Part shown: piece after piece, positions 28,345 through 36,969 of the stretch
Numbering within the stretch: position 1 is the first letter of the stretch
Layout of the letters: the number at the start of each line of letters is the position of its first letter
Source of the DNA: Altererythrobacter sp. XM-24bin4
GTDB taxonomy: Bacteria; Pseudomonadota; Alphaproteobacteria; Sphingomonadales; Sphingomonadaceae
Length of the DNA stretch: 64,000 nucleotides
Assembly (NCBI GenBank): GCA_003149575.1
Contig: QCWG01000001.1
Coordinates: 1,928,334 to 1,992,333 of the forward strand
Direction of reading: 5' to 3'
The notes under the pieces: generated by a model
What the model was told of the DNA's origin: nothing
Seen by the model: the letters and a program-made list of their open reading frames with translations, nothing else
Database searches by the model: none
Position numbers and translations under genes: made by a program

Positions 28345-30654
28345 ATGACCGATCCAGCCCCCCTTCCCGCTACGCAAGGCCGCGAAAATGTTCCGGCGTA
28401 CGCCGCGCAGCTGAACCCGCCGCAGCGCGAAGCAGTGCTGACGACAGAGGGCCCGGTCTTGATGCTGGCGGGCGCAGGCACGGGTAAAACCGCTGCACTT
28501 ACGTCTCGATTGGTGCATCTCGTTGCAACCCGCCGTGCATGGCCAAGCCAGATCCTGTGCGTCACCTTCACCAATAAGGCGGCGCGCGAAATGCGCGAAC
28601 GCGTGGCAGGGCATTTGGGGCAGACCGTTGAGGGGATGCCGTGGCTCGGCACGTTCCACTCAATTTGCGCAAAAATGCTGCGCCGCCATGCCGAGCTAGT
28701 CGGGCTGCAAAGCAATTACACCATCATCGATACAGACGATCAGCTGCGCCTTCTGAAACAGCTGATCCAGCAGAATGATCTGGATGAGAAGCGCTGGCCG
28801 GCGCGTCAGCTTGCGGGCTTAATCGACCGCTGGAAGAACCGCGGGCTTAATCCAGGCGATCTGGATGCGGTAGAGAATGAAAGCTACGCCAATGGGCGCG
28901 GGCAACAATTCTACCAGCTTTATCAAGACCGGATGAAGGCTCTCAACGCCTGCGACTTCGGTGATCTGATGCTTCATATGCTGAACATCTTCAGGCAATA
29001 CCGCGAAGTGTTAGAAGATTATCAGCAACGCTTCAAATACATACTGGTTGACGAGTATCAGGACACGAATGCGGTGCAGTATCTGTGGCTGCGCCTGCTG
29101 GCACAAGCGCACAAGAACATCTGTGTCGTCGGAGACGATGACCAGTCGATTTACTCATGGCGCGGAGCCGAAGTCGCCAATATCCTGAAATTCGAGAAAG
29201 ACTTCCCCGGCGCCAAGGTTGTGAAGCTGGAGCAGAACTATCGCTCAACACCGCACATTCTGGGTGCAGCCTCCGGCCTGATCCAAACCAATTCAGAACG
29301 CCACGACAAGACGCTTTGGACCGAGACCAACGGCGGTGACAAAGTGCGCGTCATCGGCGTTTGGGACGCTCCCGAAGAAGCACGCCGGGTGGGCGAAGAG
29401 ATTGAGCGCTTGGAACGTGAAGGCGCGCCGCTAGACAAAGTCGCAATCCTTGTGCGCGCGCAATACCAGACGCGTGAATTCGAAGATCGCTTCATCCAGA
29501 TCGGGATCAACTACCGAATCATTGGCGGCTTCCGTTTCTACGAACGCGCGGAAATCCGCGATGCGCTGGCTTACCTGCGGGTTATCGCTCAACCGCAAGA
29601 CGATCTCGCTTTCGAGAGAATTTATAACCAGCCCAAGCGCGGGCTTGGCGCAAAGACACTGGAAAAGATGCACCAGCATTCGCGCAAAACCGGTCTGCCG
29701 CTAGCTGCCGCGTCACTGCAGATGGCCGATAGCGACGAGCTGCCTAAGCGTGCCGCTGGCACTATTGCCGCGCTATTGGGCCAATTCCTACATTGGCGCG
29801 AACAGTCTGAAGCAGTCACCCCGGCGGACCTGTTGCGCATGGTGTTGGACGAGAGTGGCTATACCGAAATGCTCAATGCGGAACGCACCGCCGAAGCCGC
29901 TGGACGATTAGAGAACCTGTCAGAGCTCGCGCGGGCGATGGAAGAATACGAAACGCTTGGCGATTTTCTAGAGCATGTCAGCCTGGTGATGGACAATGAC
30001 GCGGCCGACGATGGTGAGAAGGTCACCATCATAACCATGCATGGCGCAAAGGGTCTGGAGTTCGATCACGTTTTCCTGCCCGGGTGGGAAGAAGGCGTGT
30101 TCCCCTCGCAACGCTCGCTCGATGAAGGCGGATTGGCCAGCCTGGAGGAGGAACGACGCTTGGCCTATGTCGGGATCACGCGCGCCCGGCGCCGCTGCAT
30201 AATCCTGCATGCAGCAAACCGGCGTATCTACGGCCAGTGGACCAGCAGCATTCCCAGCCGCTTCATCGAAGAATTGCCTGAAGAACATATCGATCAGGAA
30301 ACCACGCTGACAGGCGGCGCATCACTTTGGCAAGCGAACTGGTCTGAAAGCGAAGACCCGTTTGCACATGTGGCGCAAGATCGGCCACAGCGTTCCTCTC
30401 AGCGTGGCCCTGGATGGCAGCGCGCTATCTCTACCGGCTACGAGACCAAGCAAGCCCGCGTACGCGAAAACAAGCGCTCTGCCGCCAGTTTTGCGGCCAA
30501 GCCGCGCAGCGATATCGCGATTGGACAGCGCGTCTTCCATGACAAATTCGGCTATGGCATTGTTGTGTATCAAGAAGGCAACAAGCTCGAGATCAACTTC
30601 GAGCATTCGGGCACGAAACGCGTGATCGACAGCTTTGTTAGCCTTGCGGATTAA
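28345..30654 (+). CDS. uvrD: UvrD/PcrA-type DNA helicase
   Basis: 769 residues from the ATG at 28345. SF1A helicase motifs: LMLAGAGTGKTAALTSRLVH (I), CVTFTNKAAREMRERVAGHL (Ia), ILVDEYQDTNAVQYLWLRLL (II), VGDDDQSIYSWRGAEVANIL (III), KVVKLEQNYRSTPHI (IV), TIITMHGAKGLEFDHVFLPG (V) and EERRLAYVGITRARRR (VI). The C-terminal DKFGYGIVVYQEGNKLEI is the UvrD Tudor-like tail. It unwinds DNA in nucleotide excision and mismatch repair. An SOS box immediately upstream predicts DNA-damage induction together with recA. Confidence 0.95.
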   Translation: MTDPAPLPATQGRENVPAYAAQLNPPQREAVLTTEGPVLMLAGAGTGKTAALTSRLVHLVATRRAWPSQILCVTFTNKAAREMRERVAGHLGQTVEGMPWLGTFHSICAKMLRRHAELVGLQSNYTIIDTDDQLRLLKQLIQQNDLDEKRWPARQLAGLIDRWKNRGLNPGDLDAVENESYANGRGQQFYQLYQDRMKALNACDFGDLMLHMLNIFRQYREVLEDYQQRFKYILVDEYQDTNAVQYLWLRLLAQAHKNICVVGDDDQSIYSWRGAEVANILKFEKDFPGAKVVKLEQNYRSTPHILGAASGLIQTNSERHDKTLWTETNGGDKVRVIGVWDAPEEARRVGEEIERLEREGAPLDKVAILVRAQYQTREFEDRFIQIGINYRIIGGFRFYERAEIRDALAYLRVIAQPQDDLAFERIYNQPKRGLGAKTLEKMHQHSRKTGLPLAAASLQMADSDELPKRAAGTIAALLGQFLHWREQSEAVTPADLLRMVLDESGYTEMLNAERTAEAAGRLENLSELARAMEEYETLGDFLEHVSLVMDNDAADDGEKVTIITMHGAKGLEFDHVFLPGWEEGVFPSQRSLDEGGLASLEEERRLAYVGITRARRRCIILHAANRRIYGQWTSSIPSRFIEELPEEHIDQETTLTGGASLWQANWSESEDPFAHVAQDRPQRSSQRGPGWQRAISTGYETKQARVRENKRSAASFAAKPRSDIAIGQRVFHDKFGYGIVVYQEGNKLEINFEHSGTKRVIDSFVSLAD

Positions 30655-30705
30655 AAACGCCGCGCCCGGCATGCTGCACCATCGTGACTAGCTGAAGCGA
30701 CAGTA

Positions 30706-30723
30706 TCGAAGCTGCAGCTTCGA
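30706..30723. promoter_or_regulatory. 18-base perfect palindrome upstream of the SDR gene
   Basis: TCGAAGCTGCAGCTTCGA is perfectly self-complementary and lies about 50 bases before the SDR start region and 50 bases after the uvrD stop. It could be an operator for a dimeric repressor. It has no T-run, so a terminator is less likely. Confidence 0.4.
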
Positions 30724-30755
30724 CCTATCGTTCCTAAACGAACTGACGCAGACGT

Positions 30756-31544
30756 TTGAGGGAGGCCGCTATCAGCATTCTGGACAATTTTCGCCTTGAT
30801 GGAGAGGTGGCAGTCGTCACCGGTTCAGGCAAGGGCATTGGCCGAGCGATCGCAATTGGCCTTGCCGAGGCAGGGGCCGATGTGGCGTTGGCATCGAGGA
30901 CGCAGTCCGATCTTGACGCTGTAGCCGAAGAGATCCGTGCGCTCGGCCGGCAGGCATTACCCATTGCCACTGACGCAACCGACCGGTCTGCGCTTGAGCG
31001 ACTTGCGGACGAGACAGTCGCCAAACTGGGTAAACTGACGATCTGGGTCAACAATGCGGGCGGTATACCCGATGGCACGCCGCGTTATCTCACCCGTACG
31101 TCGGAAGAGAATTTCGATGCTCAGATCGCCCTGAACCTGAAAGCTGTCTGGATGGGTTCGACCGTTGCGGCCGGAAAAATGGCGGAGAGCGGCGGTGCAA
31201 TCATCAACATCTCGTCCCGCTCTGCCTTTGGCCCGCAGGTCAAAAATGGGCCCTATGGCGCTGCAAAGGCGGCGGTCAACAGCCTGACCAGCACCATGTC
31301 CGTAGAAGTTGCCCCACGGATCCGCGTCAATGCCATCGCGCCGGGGCCGGTACCGACAGAGAATTTTGACGACTGCATGGGCACAGACACGGAGGAAAAA
31401 CGCGAAGAGCTACTCAAGATGATCGGCGTTCCGATGCAGCGCTATGGCCGACCGGAGGATATAGCAGCGGCCGTCGTCTATATGGCATCACCCGCGGCAA
31501 GCTGGGTGGCCGGACAATGCCTGTACGTGACCGGCGGTCGCTAG
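30756..31544 (+). CDS. Short-chain dehydrogenase/reductase
   Basis: 262 residues as counted from a TTG at 30756. The cofactor motif GSGKGIGRAIAIG, NNAGG and the catalytic S..Y...K (SSRSAFGPQVKNGPYGAAK) are intact, and the C-terminus APGPVPTENF ... YVTGGR fits classical SDRs. The start is odd: GAGGGAGG, an ideal ribosome binding site, covers the TTG, and the codon at the right distance is ATC at 30771 (ATCAGCATTCTG), which could be a mutated ATG. Substrate unknown; 7-alpha-hydroxysteroid dehydrogenase-like members are the nearest type I can name. Confidence 0.85.
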   Translation: MREAAISILDNFRLDGEVAVVTGSGKGIGRAIAIGLAEAGADVALASRTQSDLDAVAEEIRALGRQALPIATDATDRSALERLADETVAKLGKLTIWVNNAGGIPDGTPRYLTRTSEENFDAQIALNLKAVWMGSTVAAGKMAESGGAIINISSRSAFGPQVKNGPYGAAKAAVNSLTSTMSVEVAPRIRVNAIAPGPVPTENFDDCMGTDTEEKREELLKMIGVPMQRYGRPEDIAAAVVYMASPAASWVAGQCLYVTGGR

Positions 31545-31740
31545 CGCATCGCTCTTGTGAAGCCGGTGTGCTGCAGGCGAAATCATGAACTCGCCAACGA
31601 TGCCAAGCGTCCATGACACATCGGCATGAGTGAAAAAACCGCCAACTGCTCATTACGCCAGCCAGAACGACAATTCCCATCGATAGCCCAAGCAAAATCG
31701 CGAACGGCCCGTCAAACACGACGCTGAGCAGCTTGCCTAA
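31545..31740 (-). pseudogene. Fatty-acid hydroxylase / sterol desaturase-type remnant
   Basis: Two adjacent minus-strand frames together give a recognisable piece of this family: VVFDGPFAILLGLSMGIVVL in one frame, then GGFFTHADVSWTLGIVGEF and MISPAAHRLHKSDA in another. The FTHADV...SP..HR.H pattern is the second histidine cluster of the family. The N-terminal part is missing, there is a frameshift near 31635-31640, and the remnant ends against the SDR stop. Non-functional. Confidence 0.6.
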
Positions 31741-31743
31741 CGG

Positions 31744-32093
31744 GTGTTTTCGCAGAAGCGATTGCCAATGTCGAGAAGCTGACAGGCACGGCGATCACAT
31801 TTCTGGCGAAGATATTCCTTGGACGTAGCTTTGGCATTGTGCCTGCAAATCGCGTAGTAAAACAGTATGGCGTATACAGGTTTGTGCGCCATCCGATGTA
31901 CCTGGGATACATCCTGAATCAGCTGGGTTTCCTCTTGTTCTTCTTCTCACTGCACAACGTGGCAGTATACACAGTGGCGTGGATCGAATTCTGGTTGCGC
32001 GCCAAAGAAGAAGAAAAATTTCTCGAAGCCGATGAATAGTATCGCACCTATCGTGAAAAAGTAGGTTATCACCTTTTCCCTGGCATAGCTTAG
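31744..32093 (+). pseudogene. Isoprenylcysteine carboxyl methyltransferase (ICMT)-family remnant
   Basis: The frame reads ITFLAKIFLGRSFGIVPANR, then YGVYRFVRHPMYLGYILNQL and WLRAKEEEKFLEADE, the C-terminal ICMT signature, then meets TAG at 32037-32039 where a Glu codon is expected. After it YRTYREKVGYHLFPGIA continues to the natural stop at 32091-32093. The 5' half is missing and replaced by a 32-base fragment of the neighbouring helicase gene, in frame. No start codon is seen. Confidence 0.75.
31752..31783 (+). repeat. 32-base exact copy of a DEAD-box helicase gene segment (copy A)
   Basis: This stretch, encoding AEAIANVEKLT, is identical for 32 bases to the helicase coding strand at 32474-32505 (inverted relative to it), and the match extends to about 37 bases with one mismatch. 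It lies in frame at the broken 5' end of the ICMT-like remnant. Confidence 0.85.
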
Positions 32094-32178
32094 GAACCGA
32101 AGCGTTTGCTAGGCCCGGTTTGCCACCTCGAAAGGATGATCCTGAGGTTGCAGACTGGGTTTGTTCATTCCCGAATTT

Positions 32179-33555
32179 CTAGCCGACCCCGACATCAAGA
32201 AAACCGGGCTTCGGACCGTTCCACTCGCCAGCTGGAATCGGCTCGTCATCTTCGTCATAGCGATGCGAACGTGGTTTCTTTTCAGGCTGTTCTTCCGACT
32301 TGGGCTTTTTCTCACGTCGCGGCTTCTTGGGAGCATCCTGCTCGACGTCGTCCACTTTCCGGCGACTGTTGCTGCGTGCCTTCTTCTCTTCGCGCGGCTT
32401 TTCCGCCTCCGGATTCGGCTGCTTCAGCTCGACGCGCACGTCCTTCTTGCTGAACAACGCGATTTCACTGCCGGTCAGCTTCTCGACATTGGCAATCGCT
32501 TCTGCATCTTCTTTCGAAATAAACGTGAATGCGCGCCCCTTTGCACCCGCGCGACCAGTGCGGCCAATGCGGTGGACATAGTCATCGGGATGCCATGGCG
32601 TATCAAAGTTGAATACGTGGCTGACGCCTTTGATATCAAGTCCGCGCGCCGCAACATCAGAGGCGACCAGGATGTTCACATCACCGCTCTTGAACCGATC
32701 CAGCTCTTTCAAACGCGAGCCCTGGTCCATGTCCCCGTGGATCTCGCTGCTGGCAAATCCATGGCGCTGCAAGCTCTTGTTGAGTTCGCGCACCGTCGTT
32801 TTCTTGTTCGCGAAAATCATCGCGGTTTCGACCAGATCGTGACGCAGTAGCCAGCGCAAGGTCTCGCGCTTCTGTTTTGTCTGAACCGGGATCTTGAAAG
32901 CGGTGATATCTTTGTTCGTGCTTGCCGCACGGCTCACTTCGATCCGTTTTGGATTGTTGAGGAATTTCTTCGCCAGCTTCTCGATCGGCGAAGGCATGGT
33001 GGCCGAAAACAGCATCGTTTGACGCGTTTCGGGCAATTTCGAACAGATAAACTCAATGTCCGGAATGAAGCCCATGTCCAGCATCCGGTCAGCTTCATCG
33101 ATCACGAGCAGTTCGCAGCCGTTGAGCAGTATCTTGCCGCGCTCGAACAAATCCATCAGCCGACCTGGTGTAGCGATCAAAACGTCGACGCCTTCATCAA
33201 GCGCTTTCAACTGATCGCCCATTTGAACACCGCCAATAAGCAGTGCCATTTTCAGGTCATGGTTCTTGCCGTATTTCTCAAAATTCTCGGCAACTTGAGC
33301 GGCCAACTCTCGTGTTGGCTCAAGAATTAGAGAGCGCGGCATCAGCGCGCGCCGCCGGCCAGCCGCCATGACATCAATCATTGGGAGCACGAAACTCGCG
33401 GTCTTGCCCGTTCCAGTCTGCGCGATCCCGATCAAATCCTTCATCATCAGAATCGCAGGGATCGCTTCCGCCTGAATATCGGTCGGAGTGGTATAGCCAG
33501 CGGAATCAACCGCCTTGAGCAATTCAGGTGAAAGGCCGAGATCGGCGAAAGTCAT
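32179..33555 (-). CDS. DEAD-box RNA helicase
   Basis: 458 residues from the ATG at 33555 (MTFADLGLSPELLKAVDSAG); an upstream start at 33627 adds 24 residues. Motifs: Q motif TPTDIQAEAIPAIL, AQTGTGKTASFVLP (I), PTRELAAQV (Ia), ATPGRLMD, VIDEADRMLDMGF (II), FSATMPS (III), VASDVAARGLDI (V) and HRIGRTGRAG (VI). The C-terminus is a Lys/Arg/Glu-rich tail typical of RhlE-type helicases that act on ribosome assembly or RNA decay. A piece of this gene is duplicated in the adjoining remnant region. Confidence 0.93.
   Translation of the reverse strand: MTFADLGLSPELLKAVDSAGYTTPTDIQAEAIPAILMMKDLIGIAQTGTGKTASFVLPMIDVMAAGRRRALMPRSLILEPTRELAAQVAENFEKYGKNHDLKMALLIGGVQMGDQLKALDEGVDVLIATPGRLMDLFERGKILLNGCELLVIDEADRMLDMGFIPDIEFICSKLPETRQTMLFSATMPSPIEKLAKKFLNNPKRIEVSRAASTNKDITAFKIPVQTKQKRETLRWLLRHDLVETAMIFANKKTTVRELNKSLQRHGFASSEIHGDMDQGSRLKELDRFKSGDVNILVASDVAARGLDIKGVSHVFNFDTPWHPDDYVHRIGRTGRAGAKGRAFTFISKEDAEAIANVEKLTGSEIALFSKKDVRVELKQPNPEAEKPREEKKARSNSRRKVDDVEQDAPKKPRREKKPKSEEQPEKKPRSHRYDEDDEPIPAGEWNGPKPGFLDVGVG
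32474..32505 (-). repeat. 32-base segment of the helicase gene duplicated at 31752-31783 (copy B)
   Basis: This is the copy in its original context, encoding AEAIANVEKLT in the helicase. The two copies form an inverted repeat about 690 bases apart. Confidence 0.85.
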
Positions 33556-33715
33556 ACGTTTTTGAATGTCCGGATCTGGAAGCGTTAAGCGCTCCGTGGA
33601 TTGTGCAGTTGCGAAAGGTGTTCGCAATGCGAGCCGCGCACTTGCTCAAAAACTGACAAAAGTCAAGAAATCACGATGCAGCAACGCCTCTGCTGAACCA
33701 GCACAAGTCGCATGA

Positions 33716-34291
33716 TCAATTGTAGATGGGTGTCAGCTCGCGCATTCTGCTTAGCGCGCATTTTGCGCCTGCGCGCGATTGGAGCTTGTCACGATTAACG
33801 CAAATGTTTCCGTGTTCGCCCCGTTCCACGTAAAATCCCGAATAGAAATCGCGCGCGCGGCAACTCTTTTCCAGCCGTGCGCTGAGCATGCGCTGATCGC
33901 GCAGGTAGAGCACTAACCGATCACCACTGCCGGTCTGAACACCCGCAATGCTGTTGATCGAAACACACTCTGTGTTGTCGCCCTCTTCATATCGAATGGG
34001 CTGCGGGAGCTCCTCCAGATCAGCGGCAAGATTCTGCCTAGGGCTAACTCTGCGAGGAGAGATACGCACAGTCACGCGGCGGTCGATACGGACTTGATAG
34101 GCGACATTTGGCGGCAAGCCAGTGAAACTGTTTGCGGTAGCTTCCAGTTTGCTTGACGGCCCTGACAATACCTCAACTTCGCGCGGATCGAGCCTTGCGC
34201 TCTTATCGATTTCGCCAACAATCGAACCGTCGGACACGCCGAACGGCAAGATCAGCGCTAGCGGCGCAAGATAGGCGAGCATGCTGGGCAT
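33716..34291 (-). CDS. Conserved secreted protein of unknown function
   Basis: 191 residues with a signal peptide (MPSMLAYLAPLALILPFGVS). The C-terminal half carries RLVLYLRDQRMLSARLEKSC, then RARDFYSGFYVERGEHGNIC and LQSRAGAKC, with several cysteines that could form disulphides. I associate this pattern with an uncharacterised sphingomonad family. No neighbour suggests a role. Confidence 0.72.
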   Translation of the reverse strand: MPSMLAYLAPLALILPFGVSDGSIVGEIDKSARLDPREVEVLSGPSSKLEATANSFTGLPPNVAYQVRIDRRVTVRISPRRVSPRQNLAADLEELPQPIRYEEGDNTECVSINSIAGVQTGSGDRLVLYLRDQRMLSARLEKSCRARDFYSGFYVERGEHGNICVNRDKLQSRAGAKCALSRMRELTPIYN

Positions 34292-34447
34292 GGTGGTTCA
34301 ATCTTTTGGGCTAAATTTCACCCGATCTCTGACCCCTGTTTGGCTACTGTGCCACGCGATACCACAATGGGTTGAATAGCGGCTTAATGCGTTTGGGGTT
34401 ATCTGCAAAGTCTGGAAACACTTGTTTGCCTGTGGCAATGAGCAGGC

Positions 34448-35881
34448 ATGAGCGACGTCCAGACTTTTGTACGACAGGCCACAGACCTTCTGGGACCGCG
34501 CGGATTTTCATGCGATCCCGATCTGGTGGAGCCCTGGCTGACCGATTGGCGTGGCCGATTTCATGGCCGGACCATCGGGCTGGCATCACCCGCCTCAACG
34601 CAAGAAGTTGCTGAATTCGTCAAACTTTGCCGCAAACACCATATCCCGATTGTCCCCCAGGGCGGCAATAGCGGCATGGTTGGTGGTGCCACGCCTGACG
34701 AGAGCGGTCATTCTGTGCTGCTATCCTCACGGCGGATGGATGCGGTGCGGTCATTCGATGTCGACGCGCGCCAGATCGTCTGCGATGCCGGTGTCATCCT
34801 TCAGAATCTGCACGAAAAAGTCGAAGAAGAAGGGCTGCGCCTCCCACTGACTCTGGGCGGCAAGGGCTCAGCCACAGTTGGCGGGCTTATCGCGACCAAT
34901 GCTGGCGGAACACAGGTGCTACGCCACGGAACGATGCGTGCGCAGGTTTTGGGACTTGAAGCCGTTCTTGCAAATGGCGATATTTTTGAGAGCCTTACTG
35001 CTCTGAAGAAAGACAATCGCGGCTTTGACCTAAAGCAACTCTTGATCGGATCAGAGGGCACGCTGGGCATCGTAACGGCGGCAAACCTGCGCCTGCTTCC
35101 GCAAATTGGCGAACGTGTGGTCGCTTGGGTAGGTGTGGAGAGCATCCACATGGCGCGCGAACTCCTCCTACATTTCGAGGCATGCATGCCGGAAGAACTC
35201 GAAGGCTTTGAGGTTGTGCCGGACCATTGCCTTGAAAGCGTACTTGCGCATCTTCCCGATGCCCGTGCACCATTGGCTGAGCGCTATCCGTGGAACGCTT
35301 TGATTGAGCTTGTCGCCGCGCCGGCGCAAAGCGCCCTGCTGCGCGAGGCGACTGAGGCCGCCTTTGCTGGAGCGATGGAGAAGGATCTGCTGCTCGATGC
35401 AGTCATTGCAGCCAATGAAACACAGGCTGACAACTTTTGGTTGCTGCGAGACTCCATAGCTCCGGCAGAGCGCGCGTTGGGCCCGGCGATGCAACACGAT
35501 ATTTCCGTCCCCGTCGAGCGCATGCCAGATTTCGTGGAAGCTGCCATCCCGCATGTTGAAGCGCAGTTCCCTGGCACGAAAGGTTTGGCATTCGGGCATT
35601 TGGGGGATGGCAATGTGCATTTCCACGTGCTTGCTCCAGACGGGGCAGTGCCGGGAGAATGGGAAAACACCCAAGGCAAGTTGGTAAGCCGTGTGATCTA
35701 CGAAATGGTCACTGAATGGGGCGGTTCAATCAGCGCAGAACATGGTATCGGTCAGGTCAAACGTGACGAGCTGGAGCGGCTGGGTGACCCGGTAGCACTC
35801 AACATGATGCGTAGCGTTAAAGCCGCGCTCGATCCGGACGGGCTGCTCAACCCTGGTAAACTTGTCCCGGGCTCAGGTTAG
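34448..35881 (+). CDS. FAD-linked D-2-hydroxyacid (2-hydroxyglutarate-type) dehydrogenase
   Basis: 477 residues. The FAD-binding PCMH domain is seen in IVPQGGNSGMVGGATPDES, RLPLTLGGKGSATVGGLIAT and NAGGTQVLRHGTMRAQVLGL. The C-terminal substrate domain has AFGHLGDGNVHFHV and GSISAEHGIGQVKRDEL, metal-binding histidines of the D-2-HGDH and GlcD/D-lactate dehydrogenase group. Length and pattern favour 2-hydroxyglutarate dehydrogenase. A terminator follows. Confidence 0.87.
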   Translation: MSDVQTFVRQATDLLGPRGFSCDPDLVEPWLTDWRGRFHGRTIGLASPASTQEVAEFVKLCRKHHIPIVPQGGNSGMVGGATPDESGHSVLLSSRRMDAVRSFDVDARQIVCDAGVILQNLHEKVEEEGLRLPLTLGGKGSATVGGLIATNAGGTQVLRHGTMRAQVLGLEAVLANGDIFESLTALKKDNRGFDLKQLLIGSEGTLGIVTAANLRLLPQIGERVVAWVGVESIHMARELLLHFEACMPEELEGFEVVPDHCLESVLAHLPDARAPLAERYPWNALIELVAAPAQSALLREATEAAFAGAMEKDLLLDAVIAANETQADNFWLLRDSIAPAERALGPAMQHDISVPVERMPDFVEAAIPHVEAQFPGTKGLAFGHLGDGNVHFHVLAPDGAVPGEWENTQGKLVSRVIYEMVTEWGGSISAEHGIGQVKRDELERLGDPVALNMMRSVKAALDPDGLLNPGKLVPGSG

Positions 35882-35927
35882 AGCGGCTTGCTTATGAGAG
35901 CCTGAAGGCCTAAAGCGCGCATCGCGC

Positions 35928-35958
35928 GGCCCGCTGGCGATCCAGCGAGGCCTTTTTT
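35928..35958 (+). terminator. Rho-independent terminator after the dehydrogenase gene
   Basis: The stem GGCC-CGCTGG/CCAGCG-GGCC with a CGAT loop and one bulged A is followed by six T. Confidence 0.88.
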
Positions 35959-35988
35959 GAATTTTGCACTATTTCTCGGAGACGTTTC

Positions 35989-36765
35989 ATGGCCAGCGCG
36001 CCGAAGCCCAATCTGCCTATCTTTTTCAATGACTTGATGCCACTTAACAGCCGTGATCACTCCAGCTGGCACAGCAAACAGTTTCCGGATGTGAGCTTTT
36101 TAGGGAAGCATCACGCGATTCCTGTAACGGTTGACGAGTTCATCGACACACAGCGTCATTATCCGATCGTGTTTAGCGCAGGCGACAACCCTGTCCCACT
36201 GGCATTGATGGGCCTTAACGAGGGCGTGAACACGTTTGTCGACGATGAAGGTAAGATTACTGACGACGTATACATCCCCGCCTATGTGCGTCGCTATCCA
36301 TTCATGCTCGCAAAGTTACAGCCCAATAGCGAAGAACTGTCGCTATGCTTTGACCCGAGCGCGGGCGTAGTTGGCGATCACAGCGACGGCAATGCGTTGT
36401 TTGACGACAAGAACGAACCGACCGATTACACCAAGGGCGTTCTCGACTTTTGCCAGAAGTTCGAAGAGTCGGGTGCTCGCACCAAGGGCTTCATGGAAGA
36501 GATCAAGAAGCATGGCCTTCTGATGGATGGCGAGATCGCTATCACGATGCAGGAAAACCCGGACAAACCGTTTGTTTATCGCGGTTTCCAGATGGTCGAT
36601 GAAAACAAGCTTCGCGAGCTTAAGGGCGAAGTGCTAGAGAGCCTTGCTGGTAATGGCATGCTGATGTTGCTGCACGCACATCTGTTCTCGCTCAACCTGA
36701 TGCGTGTTATCTTCTCTCGCCAATCACGGCTGGGCAAGGTTCCACAACCTGAAGCGAGCACCTGA
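35989..36765 (+). CDS. SapC family protein
   Basis: 258 residues with no signal peptide or membrane segment. LPIFFNDLMPLNSRDHSSWH, FADN-like core YPIVFSAGDNPVPLALMGLN and PAYVRRYPFMLAKL match the SapC family, named after a Campylobacter S-layer locus gene but of unknown function in alphaproteobacteria. It has its own terminator upstream and a structured RNA region downstream. Confidence 0.87.
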   Translation: MASAPKPNLPIFFNDLMPLNSRDHSSWHSKQFPDVSFLGKHHAIPVTVDEFIDTQRHYPIVFSAGDNPVPLALMGLNEGVNTFVDDEGKITDDVYIPAYVRRYPFMLAKLQPNSEELSLCFDPSAGVVGDHSDGNALFDDKNEPTDYTKGVLDFCQKFEESGARTKGFMEEIKKHGLLMDGEIAITMQENPDKPFVYRGFQMVDENKLRELKGEVLESLAGNGMLMLLHAHLFSLNLMRVIFSRQSRLGKVPQPEAST

Positions 36766-36767
36766 AC

Positions 36768-36940
36768 GAGGTAAAATTGTGGTCCGCGGGGCTTGAAAAA
36801 GCTCCGCTAAATCCCAAATCTGGACCGTTCAGGCGCGGCTCCCCTCATTGCCCGCCTGGACATCGCGCTGCTTTTACAACAGCGCGATCCTCCCTGAACC
36901 TTGGCCACCTCGTGCAGATTGCACGGGGTGGTTTTTATTT
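36768..36940 (+). ncRNA. Structured 3' region of sapC, candidate small RNA
   Basis: Four successive hairpins fit in ~155 bases: 36786-36807 (GCGGGGCTT-GAAA-AAGCTCCGC, a GNRA-type loop), 36827-36861 (GTTCAGGCG/CGCCTGGAC), 36862-36888 (ATCGCGCTG/CAGCGCGAT, perfect) and 36905-36931 (terminator). Single-stranded or loop segments carry CTCCCCTC and CCTCCC, complementary to Shine-Dalgarno sequences, as in several known alphaproteobacterial trans-acting sRNAs. A weak -10-like TAAAAT lies at 36771. It may be a separate or 3'UTR-derived sRNA, or only a long 3' UTR. Confidence 0.45.
36905..36938 (+). terminator. Rho-independent terminator of sapC / candidate sRNA
   Basis: CCACC-CGTGC pairs with GCACG-GGTGG around a short AGATT loop, followed by TTTTTATTTT. 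Confidence 0.9.
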
Positions 36941-36969
36941 TGATTTCCAAGGCTTAATGACCAATCTTG

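Noticed and set aside
34296-34447. Possible short gene before the hydroxyacid dehydrogenase
   Set aside because: Frames are short and lack a ribosome binding site; the stretch is better read as a promoter region.
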